DNA of 64,000 nt from Devosia sp. RR2S18 (GCF_030177755.1 NZ_CP126539.1:1264001-1328000), one strand, 5' to 3'; shown: positions 9,277-18,856, counted from the first letter of the stretch. Notes: generated from the sequence alone by a model not told the origin. Numbers and translations: made by a program.

Positions 9277-10716
9277 ATGGCTGAACTACACAAGAACCTG
9301 ATCGACGGGGAATGGGTCGGCGCCGAGGGCGTGGAGAACATCAACCCCTCCAATACCTCCGAAGTTGTGGGCGTCTATGCCCGCGCATCGGCTGAGGAAA
9401 CCAAACAGGCGATTGCGGCAGCCAAGGCGGCATTCCCCGCCTGGTCGCGCTCGGGCTTGCTGGAACGCCATGCGATCCTGCGCAAGGCGGCCGATGAAAT
9501 CCTCGCCCGCAAGCAAGAGCTGGGTGAACTGCTGAGCCGTGAAGAGGGCAAGACACTGGTTGAAGGCATCGGCGAGGTCACTCGCGCCGGTCAGATCTTC
9601 GACTTCTTTGCCGGCGAAGTGCTGCGCCTCACGGGAGAAGTGGTGCCGTCGGTCCGCCCCGGCGTCGGTGTCGAGATCACGCGCGAGCCGATTGGTGTCA
9701 TCGGCCTCATCACACCCTGGAACTTCCCGATCGCTATTCCAAGCTGGAAGATTGCCCCCGCCCTGGCCTATGGCAACACCGTCGTCATCAAACCGGCGGA
9801 CCTCGTGCCCGGCTCGACCTGGGCCATCGTCGACATCCTGGTGCGGGCAGGCCTGCCCAAGGGCGTCCTGAACCTCGTCATGGGCAAGGGCTCGGTGGTC
9901 GGCCAGACCATGCTCGACAGCAAGAACGTCCATGCCGTCAGCTTCACCGGCTCGGTTGGTACCGGCAAGCGCGTTGCGGCTGCGTCGGTTGAAGTCGGCC
10001 GCCGGTTCCAGCTGGAAATGGGCGGCAAGAACCCCACCATCGTGCTCGACGATGCCGATCTCAAAGTTGCCGTCGAGACCGTGGCACAGTCCGCCTTCTT
10101 CTCGACCGGCCAGCGCTGCACCGCCTCTTCGCGTGTCATCGTCACCGAAGGTATCCACGACCGCTTCGTGGAAGCCCTCGCTGAGCGCACGCGTAATCTG
10201 CGGGTGGGCAATGCGCTGGACAAGGACACCGAGATCGGTCCGGTGGTCGATCCTGGCCAGCTCAAGCAGGACACCGACTACATCGAGATCGGCAAGAACG
10301 AGGGCGCCAAGATTGCCGCTGGCGGCGAACGCGTCCAGAAGGACACGGAGGGCTACTTCCTGCAGCCGACGCTGTTTGTCGAGGCGACCAACAATATGCG
10401 CATCAGCCGCGAAGAGATCTTCGGGCCGGTCGCTAGCGTCATTCGGGTCAAGGATTATGAAGAGGCACTCGCCACCGCAAACGACACCGAGTTCGGTCTA
10501 TCCGCTGGCATCGTGACCACCTCGCTTAAATACGCCACGCACTTCAAGCGCAATGCCGAGGCAGGCATGGTGATGGTCAACGTGCCAACCGCTGGCGTGG
10601 ACTTTCACGTGCCGTTCGGGGGCCGCAAAGGCTCGAGCTATGGTCCGCGCGAGCAGGGCAAGTACGCCGCCGAGTTCTACACTCAGGTCAAGACGGCCTA
10701 CACCGCGGCTGGCTAA
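9277..10716 (+). CDS. NAD(P)+ aldehyde dehydrogenase, probable 2-oxoglutarate semialdehyde dehydrogenase
   Basis: The 479-residue enzyme has the full ALDH pattern: TPWNFPIAIPSWK for cofactor binding, ELGGKNP-like LEMGGKNPTIV with the general-base Glu, and GQRCTASSR with the catalytic Cys at residue 281. It starts 20 bases after the XylX-like gene, so the two are almost certainly one operon. Together they would convert 2-keto-3-deoxy-pentonate to 2-oxoglutarate. A strong hairpin follows the stop. The family is certain; the substrate is inferred from context. Confidence 0.87.
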   Translation: MAELHKNLIDGEWVGAEGVENINPSNTSEVVGVYARASAEETKQAIAAAKAAFPAWSRSGLLERHAILRKAADEILARKQELGELLSREEGKTLVEGIGEVTRAGQIFDFFAGEVLRLTGEVVPSVRPGVGVEITREPIGVIGLITPWNFPIAIPSWKIAPALAYGNTVVIKPADLVPGSTWAIVDILVRAGLPKGVLNLVMGKGSVVGQTMLDSKNVHAVSFTGSVGTGKRVAAASVEVGRRFQLEMGGKNPTIVLDDADLKVAVETVAQSAFFSTGQRCTASSRVIVTEGIHDRFVEALAERTRNLRVGNALDKDTEIGPVVDPGQLKQDTDYIEIGKNEGAKIAAGGERVQKDTEGYFLQPTLFVEATNNMRISREEIFGPVASVIRVKDYEEALATANDTEFGLSAGIVTTSLKYATHFKRNAEAGMVMVNVPTAGVDFHVPFGGRKGSSYGPREQGKYAAEFYTQVKTAYTAAG

Positions 10717-10726
10717 GACGAAAAAG

Positions 10727-10753
10727 ACTGCGCCGGCCTCGTGCCGGCGCAGT
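10727..10753 (+). terminator. hairpin terminator after the semialdehyde dehydrogenase gene
   Basis: An 11-bp perfect stem (actgcgccggc / gccggcgcagt) with a 5-base loop lies 10 bases after the stop codon. It is preceded by five A residues; the T-tract after it is poor. Confidence 0.65.
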
Positions 10754-10828
10754 TGCATTGGCGCCCTGCCGAGAGCAGATTGGTGCCATTCGCCCGCGCG
10801 ATTGCGGGCAGACGACTGAGGTTCACGA

Positions 10829-12454
10829 ATGCCCGAGCGAGTGTCTGTGCTGGCCCCTTTCCGGCACGAGACCTTTCGCCTGCTCTGGATCGCCACCTTA
10901 GCGTCCAATCTCGGCGGTCTTGTGCAGGCGGTCGGCGCCGGGTGGATGATGACCACCCTCACGGACTCCCACAATATGGTCGCCCTGGTGCAGGCCTCGA
11001 CCACCCTGCCCATCATGGTGTTCTCCATCGCAGCGGGCGCGCTGGCCGACAATTTCGACCGGCGCATAGTGATGATCATTGCCCAATCGGCAATGGCGAT
11101 CATTTCCGTGGTGCTGGCGGTGCTGGGTTTCCTTGGGCTGATGACCCCCTGGCTCTTGCTAGGGTTCACCTTTCTGATTGGCTGCGGCACAGCGTTGTTC
11201 AACCCGTCTTGGCAGGCTTCCATGGGCGATATCGTGCCGCGCGACGACCTGCCCGGCGCGGTGACGCTCAACGCCATGGGCTTCAACATGATGCGCAGCG
11301 TGGGGCCAGCAGTTGGCGGCATCATCGTTGCCTTTGCCGGCGCGGCTGCGGCCTTCGCGGTCAATGCGGTTTCCTACCTCCCGCTGATCGCCGCGCTGTT
11401 CCGGTGGCAGCCGCAAGCGATCGCCAACAAGTTGCCGCGGGAGAGGTTCGGCAGCGCCATGTGGGCCGGGGTGCGCTATGCCTCGCTCTCGCCCAATCTG
11501 ATGACAGTTATGCTGCGTGGTTTCCTGTTCGGCCTTGCCGCTATCGCGGTGCTGGCGCTCCTGCCTTCGGTGGCAAGCGAATATCTCGGCGGCGGCGCCC
11601 TGGGCTATGGCGCGTTGTTGGGGTGCTTTGGCGTTGGTGCCATCGGAGGCGCCTTCCTCAACGGAAGGGTGCGCGAGCGCTACAGCAATGAGATCATCGT
11701 GCGCATTGCCTGCGTGGTGTTCGCGGTCTCCTGTGTCGGCCTGGGCTTCAGCCGCGAAATCGTGCTGAGCTGTCTCATTCTCTTGCCAGCGGGCGCGGGC
11801 TGGGTGCTGGCGCTGTCACTGTTCAACGTCTCCGTTCAGCTCTCAACGCCCCGTTGGGTTGTGGGGCGGGCGCTATCGCTCTACCAAACGGCTACTTTCG
11901 GCGGCATGGCACTGGGCAGCTGGCTCTGGGGCAGTGTCGCCGATCTGTCCGCACCGAGCTGGTCACTCGCCTTGGCGGGGGTGACGCTCCTTGCCTGTGC
12001 TCTGGTGGGTCTCAAGCTGCCGCTGCCGCAGTTCAGCTCACGCGACCTCAGCCCGCTCAATGCCTTCAACGAACCGGTGCTCAAGCTCGAGATGCGGCCG
12101 CGGAGTGGGCCGGTGATGGTGATGGTGGACTATCAGATCGTCCAGGAAGACATTCCCGCTTTCCTCCGGCTAATGAGTGAGCGCCGCCGTATCCGCATCC
12201 GCGATGGTGCGCGGCAATGGGCGCTGCTGCGGGACCTCGAACGCCCAGAGATCTGGGTGGAGAGCTATCACGTGCCCACCTGGGTGGACTATGTGCGCCA
12301 CAATCTGCGGCGTACCAAGGCCGATGCCGAGAACCTGCAGAGCTTGCGGGCGCTGCACCGGGGCGAGGGACCGCCCCATGTCCACCGCATGATCGAGCGG
12401 CAGACCGTGCCGCAGGTCGACGACATGCCGCTCCGGGAGAGCCCCGAGCACTAG
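10829..12454 (+). CDS. MFS transporter (EntS/DUF894-type) with C-terminal soluble domain
   Basis: The 541-residue protein opens LAPFRHETFRLLWIATLASNLG, typical of EntS-like major-facilitator exporters, and has about twelve hydrophobic helices up to roughly residue 405. The remaining 130 residues are soluble. They read PVMVMVDYQIVQEDIPAFLRLM, then WVESYHVPTWVDYVRH, like the ABM-like extension seen in some DUF894 proteins. The substrate is unknown; siderophore or drug efflux are both possible. The 3' end overlaps phoB by four bases in a convergent arrangement. Confidence 0.82.
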   Translation: MPERVSVLAPFRHETFRLLWIATLASNLGGLVQAVGAGWMMTTLTDSHNMVALVQASTTLPIMVFSIAAGALADNFDRRIVMIIAQSAMAIISVVLAVLGFLGLMTPWLLLGFTFLIGCGTALFNPSWQASMGDIVPRDDLPGAVTLNAMGFNMMRSVGPAVGGIIVAFAGAAAAFAVNAVSYLPLIAALFRWQPQAIANKLPRERFGSAMWAGVRYASLSPNLMTVMLRGFLFGLAAIAVLALLPSVASEYLGGGALGYGALLGCFGVGAIGGAFLNGRVRERYSNEIIVRIACVVFAVSCVGLGFSREIVLSCLILLPAGAGWVLALSLFNVSVQLSTPRWVVGRALSLYQTATFGGMALGSWLWGSVADLSAPSWSLALAGVTLLACALVGLKLPLPQFSSRDLSPLNAFNEPVLKLEMRPRSGPVMVMVDYQIVQEDIPAFLRLMSERRRIRIRDGARQWALLRDLERPEIWVESYHVPTWVDYVRHNLRRTKADAENLQSLRALHRGEGPPHVHRMIERQTVPQVDDMPLRESPEH

Positions 12455-13152
12455 GCCACTTGGGCGAAGCGCTCGTCGAAAGCGTAGCCCGCGCCGCGAA
12501 CGGTCCGGATCGGGTCGATCTCGCGGCCGCGATTGATGGCACGACGGAGACGACCGATATGGACATCCACTGTCCGCTCATCGACATAGACGTCATTGCC
12601 CCAGACACCATCGAGCAATTGCTCGCGCGAATAGACCCGGCCGGGATGGCGCATGAGATATTCGAGTAGTCGATACTCGGTGGGACCAAGATGGACGTCG
12701 CGATTGCCGCGGCGGACGCGGTGGGTGGTGCGATCGAGTTCGAGATCGCCGACCTTGAGCGAAGCGGTCACCAGATTGGGGTTCGCCCGTCGCAGAAGTG
12801 CATGGATTCGGGCCATCAGTTCGGGAACAGAAAACGGCTTTACGACGTAGTCGTCCGCACCTGTGGCAAGGCCCCGCACCCGTTCTTCTTCCTCGCCGCG
12901 TGCGGTCAGCATGATGATCGGCACCCGCGCGGTCTCGTCGCGCGCCCGCAAGCGCCGGCACAGTTCGATGCCGGAGATCTCGGGCAGCATCCAGTCAAGC
13001 AGGATCAGATCGGGCAGCTTTTGCTGGATCTGGACCTGGGCCTCGTCACCGGTTTCAGCAGTCAGGACCCGAAAGCCTTCGGCCTCAAGATTATAGCGCA
13101 AGAGAATGGCGATATCGCCTTCGTCTTCGACGACGAGAATTGTAGCCGACAT
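12451..13152 (-). CDS. phoB: phosphate regulon response regulator PhoB
   Basis: This 233-residue OmpR/PhoB-family regulator has an N-terminal receiver (phosphoacceptor Asp53 in LLDWMLPE, Lys105 in VVKPFS) and a C-terminal winged helix (LGPTEYRLLEYLM, VDVHIGRLRRAIN). It binds Pho boxes upstream of phosphate-starvation genes when phosphorylated by PhoR. It is the last gene of the pst cluster, four bases after phoU. No phoR gene lies in this cluster within the window. Family length is normal. Confidence 0.95.
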   Translation of the reverse strand: MSATILVVEDEGDIAILLRYNLEAEGFRVLTAETGDEAQVQIQQKLPDLILLDWMLPEISGIELCRRLRARDETARVPIIMLTARGEEEERVRGLATGADDYVVKPFSVPELMARIHALLRRANPNLVTASLKVGDLELDRTTHRVRRGNRDVHLGPTEYRLLEYLMRHPGRVYSREQLLDGVWGNDVYVDERTVDVHIGRLRRAINRGREIDPIRTVRGAGYAFDERFAQVA

Positions 13153-13155
13153 GGC

Positions 13156-13866
13156 TTAAACCTTGATCTGCTTGCGCTCGAGCTCTTCGACATTGCTCCC
13201 GAGCTGCTTGCCGGTCTGCAGATAGTAGGCGCGCTCCGCAATGTTGGTGGCGTGGTCGCCGATGCGTTCCAGGCTCTTGGCGCAAAACAGCAAATGCGTG
13301 CAGGAGGTGATGTTGCGCGGATCTTCCATCATGTAGGTGAGCAGCTCACGGAACAACGAGGTGTGCATCGCATCGACCTCGTCATCGCGGTTGCAGACCT
13401 CGACGGCAGCGGCGGCGTCCCGATTGGAATAGGCGTCCAGCGCCTGCTTTAGCTGCCGCATTACCAATGCCGTCATGTTGCGGACGCCATTGTAGAAAGT
13501 TGGCTGCAGGTTGAGCCCATCGAGTTTCAGGGAGCGCCGGGCCAATTGCTTGGCCATGTCACCAATGCGCTCGAGGTCCCCCGCGACATGGATGGAGGTA
13601 ATGATGGCGCGTAGATCGCTCGCCATCGGCTGACGACGAGCAATCATCGAAACCGCCATTTCGTCGATCCGGCGCTCCATGTCGTCGATGCGCTGATCGG
13701 CGATGATGGTCAAATCGGCGAGCTCGCGATCAAGCTTGAGCAGGGCCTTGGTGCCATTCTCGATGGAAACTTCCACTTCACCGCCCATTTCGGCGATGGC
13801 TTGAGCGAGCGCATTGAGTTCGTCGCTATAGGACTGAACGATATGGTCGGCGCCGGTATTTGGCAT
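13156..13866 (-). CDS. phoU: phosphate signalling protein PhoU
   Basis: A 236-residue all-helical protein made of two PhoU repeats. Each repeat has the metal-binding pattern: ERIGDMAKQLARRS in the first half and ERIGDHATNIAERAYY in the second. PhoU links the state of the PstSCAB transporter to PhoR and represses the Pho response when phosphate is plentiful. AGGAGG precedes the ATG. It lies between pstB and phoB in the usual order. Confidence 0.95.
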   Translation of the reverse strand: MPNTGADHIVQSYSDELNALAQAIAEMGGEVEVSIENGTKALLKLDRELADLTIIADQRIDDMERRIDEMAVSMIARRQPMASDLRAIITSIHVAGDLERIGDMAKQLARRSLKLDGLNLQPTFYNGVRNMTALVMRQLKQALDAYSNRDAAAAVEVCNRDDEVDAMHTSLFRELLTYMMEDPRNITSCTHLLFCAKSLERIGDHATNIAERAYYLQTGKQLGSNVEELERKQIKV

Positions 13867-13891
13867 TGGTTTTCCTCCTCGATGCGCCCGG

Positions 13892-14725
13892 TCAGCCGAT
13901 CCGGCCCATGATGTAGTCTTGTGTTTGCTTGTGCACCGGGTTGGTGAAGATCTCTTCGGTGACGCCTTCTTCGATCAGCTTGCCCAAGTGGAAGAAAGCG
14001 GTCTTCTGCGAGACGCGGGCGGCCTGCTGCATGGAGTGTGTCACGATCACGATCGTGAAGTTCTCGCGCAGTTCATCGATGAGTTCCTCGATGATTGCGG
14101 TTGCGATAGGGTCGAGAGCCGAGCAGGGTTCATCCATCAGGATTACTTCAGGGCCAACTGCGATCGCGCGCGCAATGCAGAGGCGCTGCTGCTGACCGCC
14201 GGACAGACCTGTACCCGGCTCGTATAGGCGGTCCTTCACCTCTTCGAAGAGACCCGCCTTGCGGAGTGAGGAGACAACGATCTCGTCCAAATCGGCTTTG
14301 GAACGCGCAATGCCGTGGATCTTAGGACCGTAGGCTACGTTCTCGTAAATCGACTTGGGGAATGGGTTCGGCTTCTGGAACACCATGCCGATACGGGCGC
14401 GCAGTTCCACCACATCGAGATCCGTGTCGTAGATGTCTTCGCCATCAAGCCTGATCTGGCCTCCAACCTTGGCGCCCTCGATGGTGTCGTTCATGCGGTT
14501 GATGCAGCGCAGAAAGGTTGACTTGCCGCAGCCCGACGGCCCGATGAAGGAGGTAACTGCCCGATCGGGAATGTCGATCGAAATGCCGTGCAGAGCCTGC
14601 TTGTCGCCGTAGTGCACCGTCACGTCGCGCGCTTCGATGCGCGTTGGCGCGTTTGCAAGGTCTACGATCGCGCGTCCTGCCTCGGTGTCGCTTGTCATCT
14701 TGAGCCTACCAGTAAGCATGTCCAT
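13892..14725 (-). CDS. pstB: phosphate ABC transporter ATP-binding protein PstB
   Basis: The 277-residue ATPase has Walker A (GPSGCGKST near residue 52), signature [14 protein letters not shown], Walker [14 protein letters not shown] and the switch His in VTHSMQQA. These are the exact PstB forms. It powers high-affinity phosphate import with PstA and PstC. The ATG at 14725 has taggaggt seven bases upstream, which favours it over an internal Met at 14698. Confidence 0.96.
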   Translation of the reverse strand: MDMLTGRLKMTSDTEAGRAIVDLANAPTRIEARDVTVHYGDKQALHGISIDIPDRAVTSFIGPSGCGKSTFLRCINRMNDTIEGAKVGGQIRLDGEDIYDTDLDVVELRARIGMVFQKPNPFPKSIYENVAYGPKIHGIARSKADLDEIVVSSLRKAGLFEEVKDRLYEPGTGLSGGQQQRLCIARAIAVGPEVILMDEPCSALDPIATAIIEELIDELRENFTIVIVTHSMQQAARVSQKTAFFHLGKLIEEGVTEEIFTNPVHKQTQDYIMGRIG

Positions 14726-14746
14726 TTGTCAGACCTCCTAGCCCGA

Positions 14747-16108
14747 TCAGGCACGACGCTCCAGCCGTGTCCGGAGGAAAATAGCGATGGCATTGAGCAG
14801 CAGCATCAGCCCGAGAAGCACGATGATGGCGGCGGAAGTCCTCGCTTCGAAAAAGTTTCGGTTCTCGTTGCCCTGCCACAAATAGATCTGCACGGGCAGC
14901 GCGGTAGCCGAATCCAGGGGGGTGGCTGGAATGTTCGCGATAAAGGCGCTCATGCCGATCAGCAGCAGCGGTGCCGTTTCTCCCAGCGCCTGTGCAACGC
15001 CGATAATGGTCGCGGTCAGGATGCCCGGAAACGTTAGTGGCAGAACGTGATGGAAGACCGTCTGGTTCTTGGAGGCGCCCAGGCCAAGTGCCGCCTGGCG
15101 CAAGGAGGGCGGTACGGCGCGCAGGGAAGATCGCGTGGCGATGATGATGGTGGGCAGGGTCATCAAAGTCAGCACCAAGCCGCCAACCAGCGGTGCGGAG
15201 CGGGGCAAGCCAAGATAATTGATGAACACTGCTGCGCCGAGCAGGCCGAAGACGATGGAAGGCACTGCTGCAAGATTGTTGATGTTAATCTCGATGAGGT
15301 CGGTCCAGCGGTTCTTGGGCGCAAACTCCTCCAAGTAGATCGCGCTCGCCACGCCGATCGGCACGGCCAGCACAATCACCACGATCATCATGTAAAGCGA
15401 GCCCATGAAGGCACCGGCCAGACCTGCAGTGGCGGGGGCGGAACGGCTGTCAACATTGGTGAAGATATGCCAGGCGAAGTCGAAGGTGATGATGCCTTCG
15501 GCCACAAAGCGATCAGCGAGCTGCCTTGTCTCGGCAGAAAGCTGCTGACGTGCATCGGCTAATTCGCGGTTGATAGTCCCTTTGAGCCAGTTATCTGTAT
15601 TGGCAGAAGCCAAGATCGAGACCGGCAGAGTCTGTCCCAACACGTCAGGATTGGCAAAATACATGTCGCGCAACTGGAAGCGAGCAGCCGTCGTCACGAG
15701 TTCAAGTAGATCGCGGGTCTCGATATCGGCATCGGGCGCGCTGGTTCGTACGGCTCGCTCGACGATGGCGTTCCAGTTCGACAGGGTAACGTTACGTTGC
15801 CACTGAGCCATCGCTTGCTGGTACTCAGCAGGGGACGCGCTGTCCTGCGGCTGCGGCTGAGGCCCACCTTCGATCAGTTCGGGGTCAAAATAGGCTTCGA
15901 CATGAAGAGTGGACTGCCAGAACGAGGGAAGCCCTTTGGACAGGATCATCCCGAACAGGATCGCCACGAAGCCCAGTGCGGCGACAATGGAGAGAATGCC
16001 GGCCCAGCGAAAGATCGTCTCGCTGCGATGGCGCCTTCCCAGGCTCTTGCGCACACGCTCGCGCCGGGCCTTGCTGGTATCATTGGTGGAAAGCAATGCG
16101 TCAGTCAT
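14747..16108 (-). CDS. pstA: phosphate ABC transporter permease PstA (long form)
   Basis: At 453 residues this is about 150 longer than E. coli PstA. An extra N-terminal periplasmic-loop domain (about residues 60-215; the DUF3333-type extension of alphaproteobacteria) separates the first helix from the permease core. The core has the inner-membrane-component signature RQAALGLGASKNQTVFHHVLP, which contacts PstB. It sits two bases after pstC and 22 bases before pstB in the operon. Confidence 0.95.
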   Translation of the reverse strand: MTDALLSTNDTSKARRERVRKSLGRRHRSETIFRWAGILSIVAALGFVAILFGMILSKGLPSFWQSTLHVEAYFDPELIEGGPQPQPQDSASPAEYQQAMAQWQRNVTLSNWNAIVERAVRTSAPDADIETRDLLELVTTAARFQLRDMYFANPDVLGQTLPVSILASANTDNWLKGTINRELADARQQLSAETRQLADRFVAEGIITFDFAWHIFTNVDSRSAPATAGLAGAFMGSLYMMIVVIVLAVPIGVASAIYLEEFAPKNRWTDLIEININNLAAVPSIVFGLLGAAVFINYLGLPRSAPLVGGLVLTLMTLPTIIIATRSSLRAVPPSLRQAALGLGASKNQTVFHHVLPLTFPGILTATIIGVAQALGETAPLLLIGMSAFIANIPATPLDSATALPVQIYLWQGNENRNFFEARTSAAIIVLLGLMLLLNAIAIFLRTRLERRA

Positions 16109-16110
16109 GG

Positions 16111-17487
16111 CTATTCGTATTGCTCCCTGAATTTACGGACGATGTAGAGGGCCATGATATTGAGCAGCAAAGTCATGACAAACAAAGTTAGCCCGAGTGC
16201 AAAAGCAACCAGCGTCTGGGGGCTGGTGAAGGCTGCGTCGCCCGTCAGCTGATTGACGATGCTCACGGTCACAGTTGAGGTCGGCTCAGCAGGATTGAAG
16301 CGCAGGACTGGGCTGTTGCCGGCCGCCAGCACCACAATCATGGTTTCTCCGATGGCGCGGCTCACCGCGAGCAGGATCGCGCCGACGACGCCGGGAAGGG
16401 CGGCGGGCAGCAGCACCTTGCGTATGGTTTCGGACTTGGTGGCGCCCAGGCCCAAGGAACCATCGCGCATCGCGCGGGGCACCTGGGCGATGATGTCATC
16501 GCTGAGCGAAGAAATGAACGGGATGATCATGATGCCCATGACAATGCCAGCAGTCAGGGCGCTCGTGGCGCGGATGTCGAGACCGATTACATCGCCAGCA
16601 GCGGCAAGAAAGGGGCCGACCGAAACCAGCGCGAAGAAGCCGTAGACGATGGTGGGAATACCTGCCAGCACCTCAATAACCGGCTTAACCACGCTGCGCA
16701 CGCGCTTGTCCGCGTATTGCGAGAGATAGATCGCCGACATAAGGCCAATTGGAACAGCCACCAGCATGGCGATGATGCTGATCATCACCGTGCCCCAAAG
16801 GAGCGGCAGGAGGCCATATTCGCCGGCGGAGCCAGAGCCAGTGCTCTGAAAGCGCGGGTTCCAGACCGTTCCGAAGAAGAAATTTTGGGGGGCGATGAAG
16901 GTAAAGAACCGGAACGCATCAGCGAGCAGCGACAGAACGATACCTATTGTGGTCAGGATAGCGACGGTCGAGCAGAGGATCAGTGCAATGCGGATTGCCA
17001 GTTCCACCTCGGTGCGCGCACGCAGGCGGAGCCCGATGCGGCGCTGCGCCAGGAAAAGACCCGCTGCACCCAGGGCCGCCGCGGCAGCAACAACAACCAA
17101 AGAGGTGACCAGTTGGAATGACTCGTATGCCCTGGCCGCTCCCATTTCCTCGGGGGACGGAGTTCCGACCACGCCGAATCCGTTGGCGAGAGCGTGCACG
17201 CGATTGACCGCAGCTTGCACCTGGACCTCGGTTAATTGCGCGGTTTCGAGTGGCAGTTGCGCCAGAATAAATCCACTTGAGACGTAGTCGCTGAAAAGCG
17301 CCCACAAACTCAGGAGGAGAATAGCGGGAAGTAGCGCAAACAGAGCGGCTAGGACGCCGTGATAGATTGGGCGGGAGTGGAGGCGGTCGCCCTTGCCGCT
17401 GGCGAGCTTGCGGCTACGCGACCAGCCGACCTGATAGGAAACTGTCAGAAGGACCAGAAGAAGTGCGGCGACTACGAGAGCGTTCAC
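16111..17487 (-). CDS. pstC: phosphate ABC transporter permease PstC (long form)
   Basis: The 458-residue permease has an N-terminal extension with two to three helices and a loop, then the core with GSLGLGATKSETIRKVLLP, the ATPase-coupling loop. It also carries GIPTIVYGFFALV, a typical PstC segment. The start codon is GTG at 17487, with purine-rich sequence upstream. It forms the phosphate channel with PstA. A hairpin separates it from pstS, so its expression is probably lower than that of the receptor. Confidence 0.94.
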   Translation of the reverse strand: MNALVVAALLLVLLTVSYQVGWSRSRKLASGKGDRLHSRPIYHGVLAALFALLPAILLLSLWALFSDYVSSGFILAQLPLETAQLTEVQVQAAVNRVHALANGFGVVGTPSPEEMGAARAYESFQLVTSLVVVAAAAALGAAGLFLAQRRIGLRLRARTEVELAIRIALILCSTVAILTTIGIVLSLLADAFRFFTFIAPQNFFFGTVWNPRFQSTGSGSAGEYGLLPLLWGTVMISIIAMLVAVPIGLMSAIYLSQYADKRVRSVVKPVIEVLAGIPTIVYGFFALVSVGPFLAAAGDVIGLDIRATSALTAGIVMGIMIIPFISSLSDDIIAQVPRAMRDGSLGLGATKSETIRKVLLPAALPGVVGAILLAVSRAIGETMIVVLAAGNSPVLRFNPAEPTSTVTVSIVNQLTGDAAFTSPQTLVAFALGLTLFVMTLLLNIMALYIVRKFREQYE

Positions 17488-17549
17488 GGCGTCCTGGTCT
17501 CCTGGAGAGCCGAGGTCATCTGACCGGCCCCTGACTAATTCGAAAGGAA

Positions 17550-17574
17550 AGGACCCCGGCAGTGCCGGGATCCT
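17550..17574 (-). terminator. pstS-pstC intercistronic hairpin (attenuator)
   Basis: A stem of 10 bp with one wobble (aggatcccgg / ccggggtcct on the minus strand) is followed by tttcctttc. It lies about 20 bases after the pstS stop. Such hairpins usually let the binding protein be made in excess over the permease genes. Confidence 0.75.
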
Positions 17575-17595
17575 CTATGTTCGTAGGGCGCCGGA

Positions 17596-18627
17596 TTACT
17601 CAGGCTGGTACTGCGTGCCGTTGTTGAAGGCGTCGAGCTGCTCAGTCAGGAACTCGCTGGAAGCAGGAACCAGGCCAGCGCTTTCCAGAGCACCGCCGGC
17701 ACCAGCCATCTGCTCGGACAGGAAGAAGGCTACGTAGTCTTCAATGCCGGGGATCACGCCGATATGCGCGCCCTTGACGTAGAACTGCAGCGGACGGGAG
17801 ATCGGGTAATCACCCGAAGCAATGGTCTCTAGGGTCGGCTCAACACCGTCAACCGTGGCAACCTTGAGAGTGTCGCGGTTCTGGTCGTAGAAGGACAGGC
17901 CGAACACACCAATGGCTTCTGGGTTCGACTGCAGGCGAGCGAGAGTCTCAGTGTAGTCGCCAGCGATCTCGACAACCACGTCCTGACGCGGGGTCAGGCA
18001 AGCGGCTTCCATGGCATCTTCGTCCATTTCGGGCAGGCCAGCGGCCTCGCAACCGAGTTCCAGAACGCGCTCGTCGAAGACTTCGCGGGTGCCGTGGTTG
18101 GTGCCGGGGATGGCAACAAAGATGTCCTGGTCAGGCAGGGAGGAGTCGATTTCGGACCAGTTGGTGTAGGGATTGTCGACCAGTTCGCCATCGACGGGAA
18201 CCTGAGCGGCAATTGCCTTATAGAGGTGCACGGGCTCAAGTGCGAAGTCGCCCTGGTCGATGCCAGTTGCAAAGACGATGCCGTCGTAACCGAACACCAC
18301 TTCACGGACGTCTTCAACGCCGGCAGCTTGGCAGCTTTCGAGTTCGCTCGCGCTCATCTTGCTCGAGGAGTTGGCGATGTCGAGGGTAGCCTCACCAACG
18401 CCTTCACACAGCTGACGCTTGCCGCCACCCGAGCCGCCGCCGGCTACGTTTGGAGTGTTGTAGTCGGGGAAAGCATTGCTGAATTCTTCGGCAACGATCG
18501 AAGCGAACGGGAGAACGGTAGACGAGCCAGCGATTTGGATGGTGTCGCGCGACTGGGCGGAAGCGCCCGTGGTGCCAACGGCGACGAGTGCGATGACGGC
18601 AGCACTGGTGTAAAGTGCAGACTTCAT
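17596..18627 (-). CDS. pstS: phosphate ABC transporter substrate-binding protein PstS
   Basis: 343 residues: a signal peptide (MKSALYTSAAVIALVAVGTTGASA) and a periplasmic phosphate-binding fold with IAGSSTVLPFASIVAEEF at the mature N-terminus. Ligand-binding segments GGGSGGGKRQLCEG and IANSSSKMSASELE follow. It captures phosphate for PstCAB. AAGGGA precedes the ATG. It is first in the operon and the Pho box lies about 120 bases upstream of its start. Confidence 0.95.
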   Translation of the reverse strand: MKSALYTSAAVIALVAVGTTGASAQSRDTIQIAGSSTVLPFASIVAEEFSNAFPDYNTPNVAGGGSGGGKRQLCEGVGEATLDIANSSSKMSASELESCQAAGVEDVREVVFGYDGIVFATGIDQGDFALEPVHLYKAIAAQVPVDGELVDNPYTNWSEIDSSLPDQDIFVAIPGTNHGTREVFDERVLELGCEAAGLPEMDEDAMEAACLTPRQDVVVEIAGDYTETLARLQSNPEAIGVFGLSFYDQNRDTLKVATVDGVEPTLETIASGDYPISRPLQFYVKGAHIGVIPGIEDYVAFFLSEQMAGAGGALESAGLVPASSEFLTEQLDAFNNGTQYQPE

Positions 18628-18747
18628 GAGGTTTCCCTTTCGGAATTCAGTTCAACGTGGCTGGTTCAACCGGCAGTTCATCCCCCGGCGCCGCCCTGTG
18701 ACGCGGCCGACCATAGGGGGCTGTGGCGACACATTTATTGCACTTTG

Positions 18748-18777
18748 ATGACTGCTATGTGACAGGCTAAGTCACGG
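18748..18777 (-). promoter_or_regulatory. Pho box upstream of pstS
   Basis: Reading the minus strand, CTGTCACATAGCAGTCAT (18765 to 18748) matches 15 of 18 positions of the classical Pho box (two CTGTCAT-type halves 11 bases apart). A third half-like CCGTGAC lies about one turn further upstream (18777 to 18771). PhoB, encoded at the end of this cluster, is the expected binder. Confidence 0.8.
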
Positions 18778-18856
18778 TATTTGAACTGAATTTCTTTAAT
18801 ATTGCTGTGGAAAGGTGATTTCTTGGATCGGTGTCATGCGCTGCCTGGAATTTTCT

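Noticed and set aside
9286..10158. 290-codon minus-strand frame opposite the aldehyde dehydrogenase
   Set aside because: Antisense shadow; the plus strand encodes a full catalytic ALDH.
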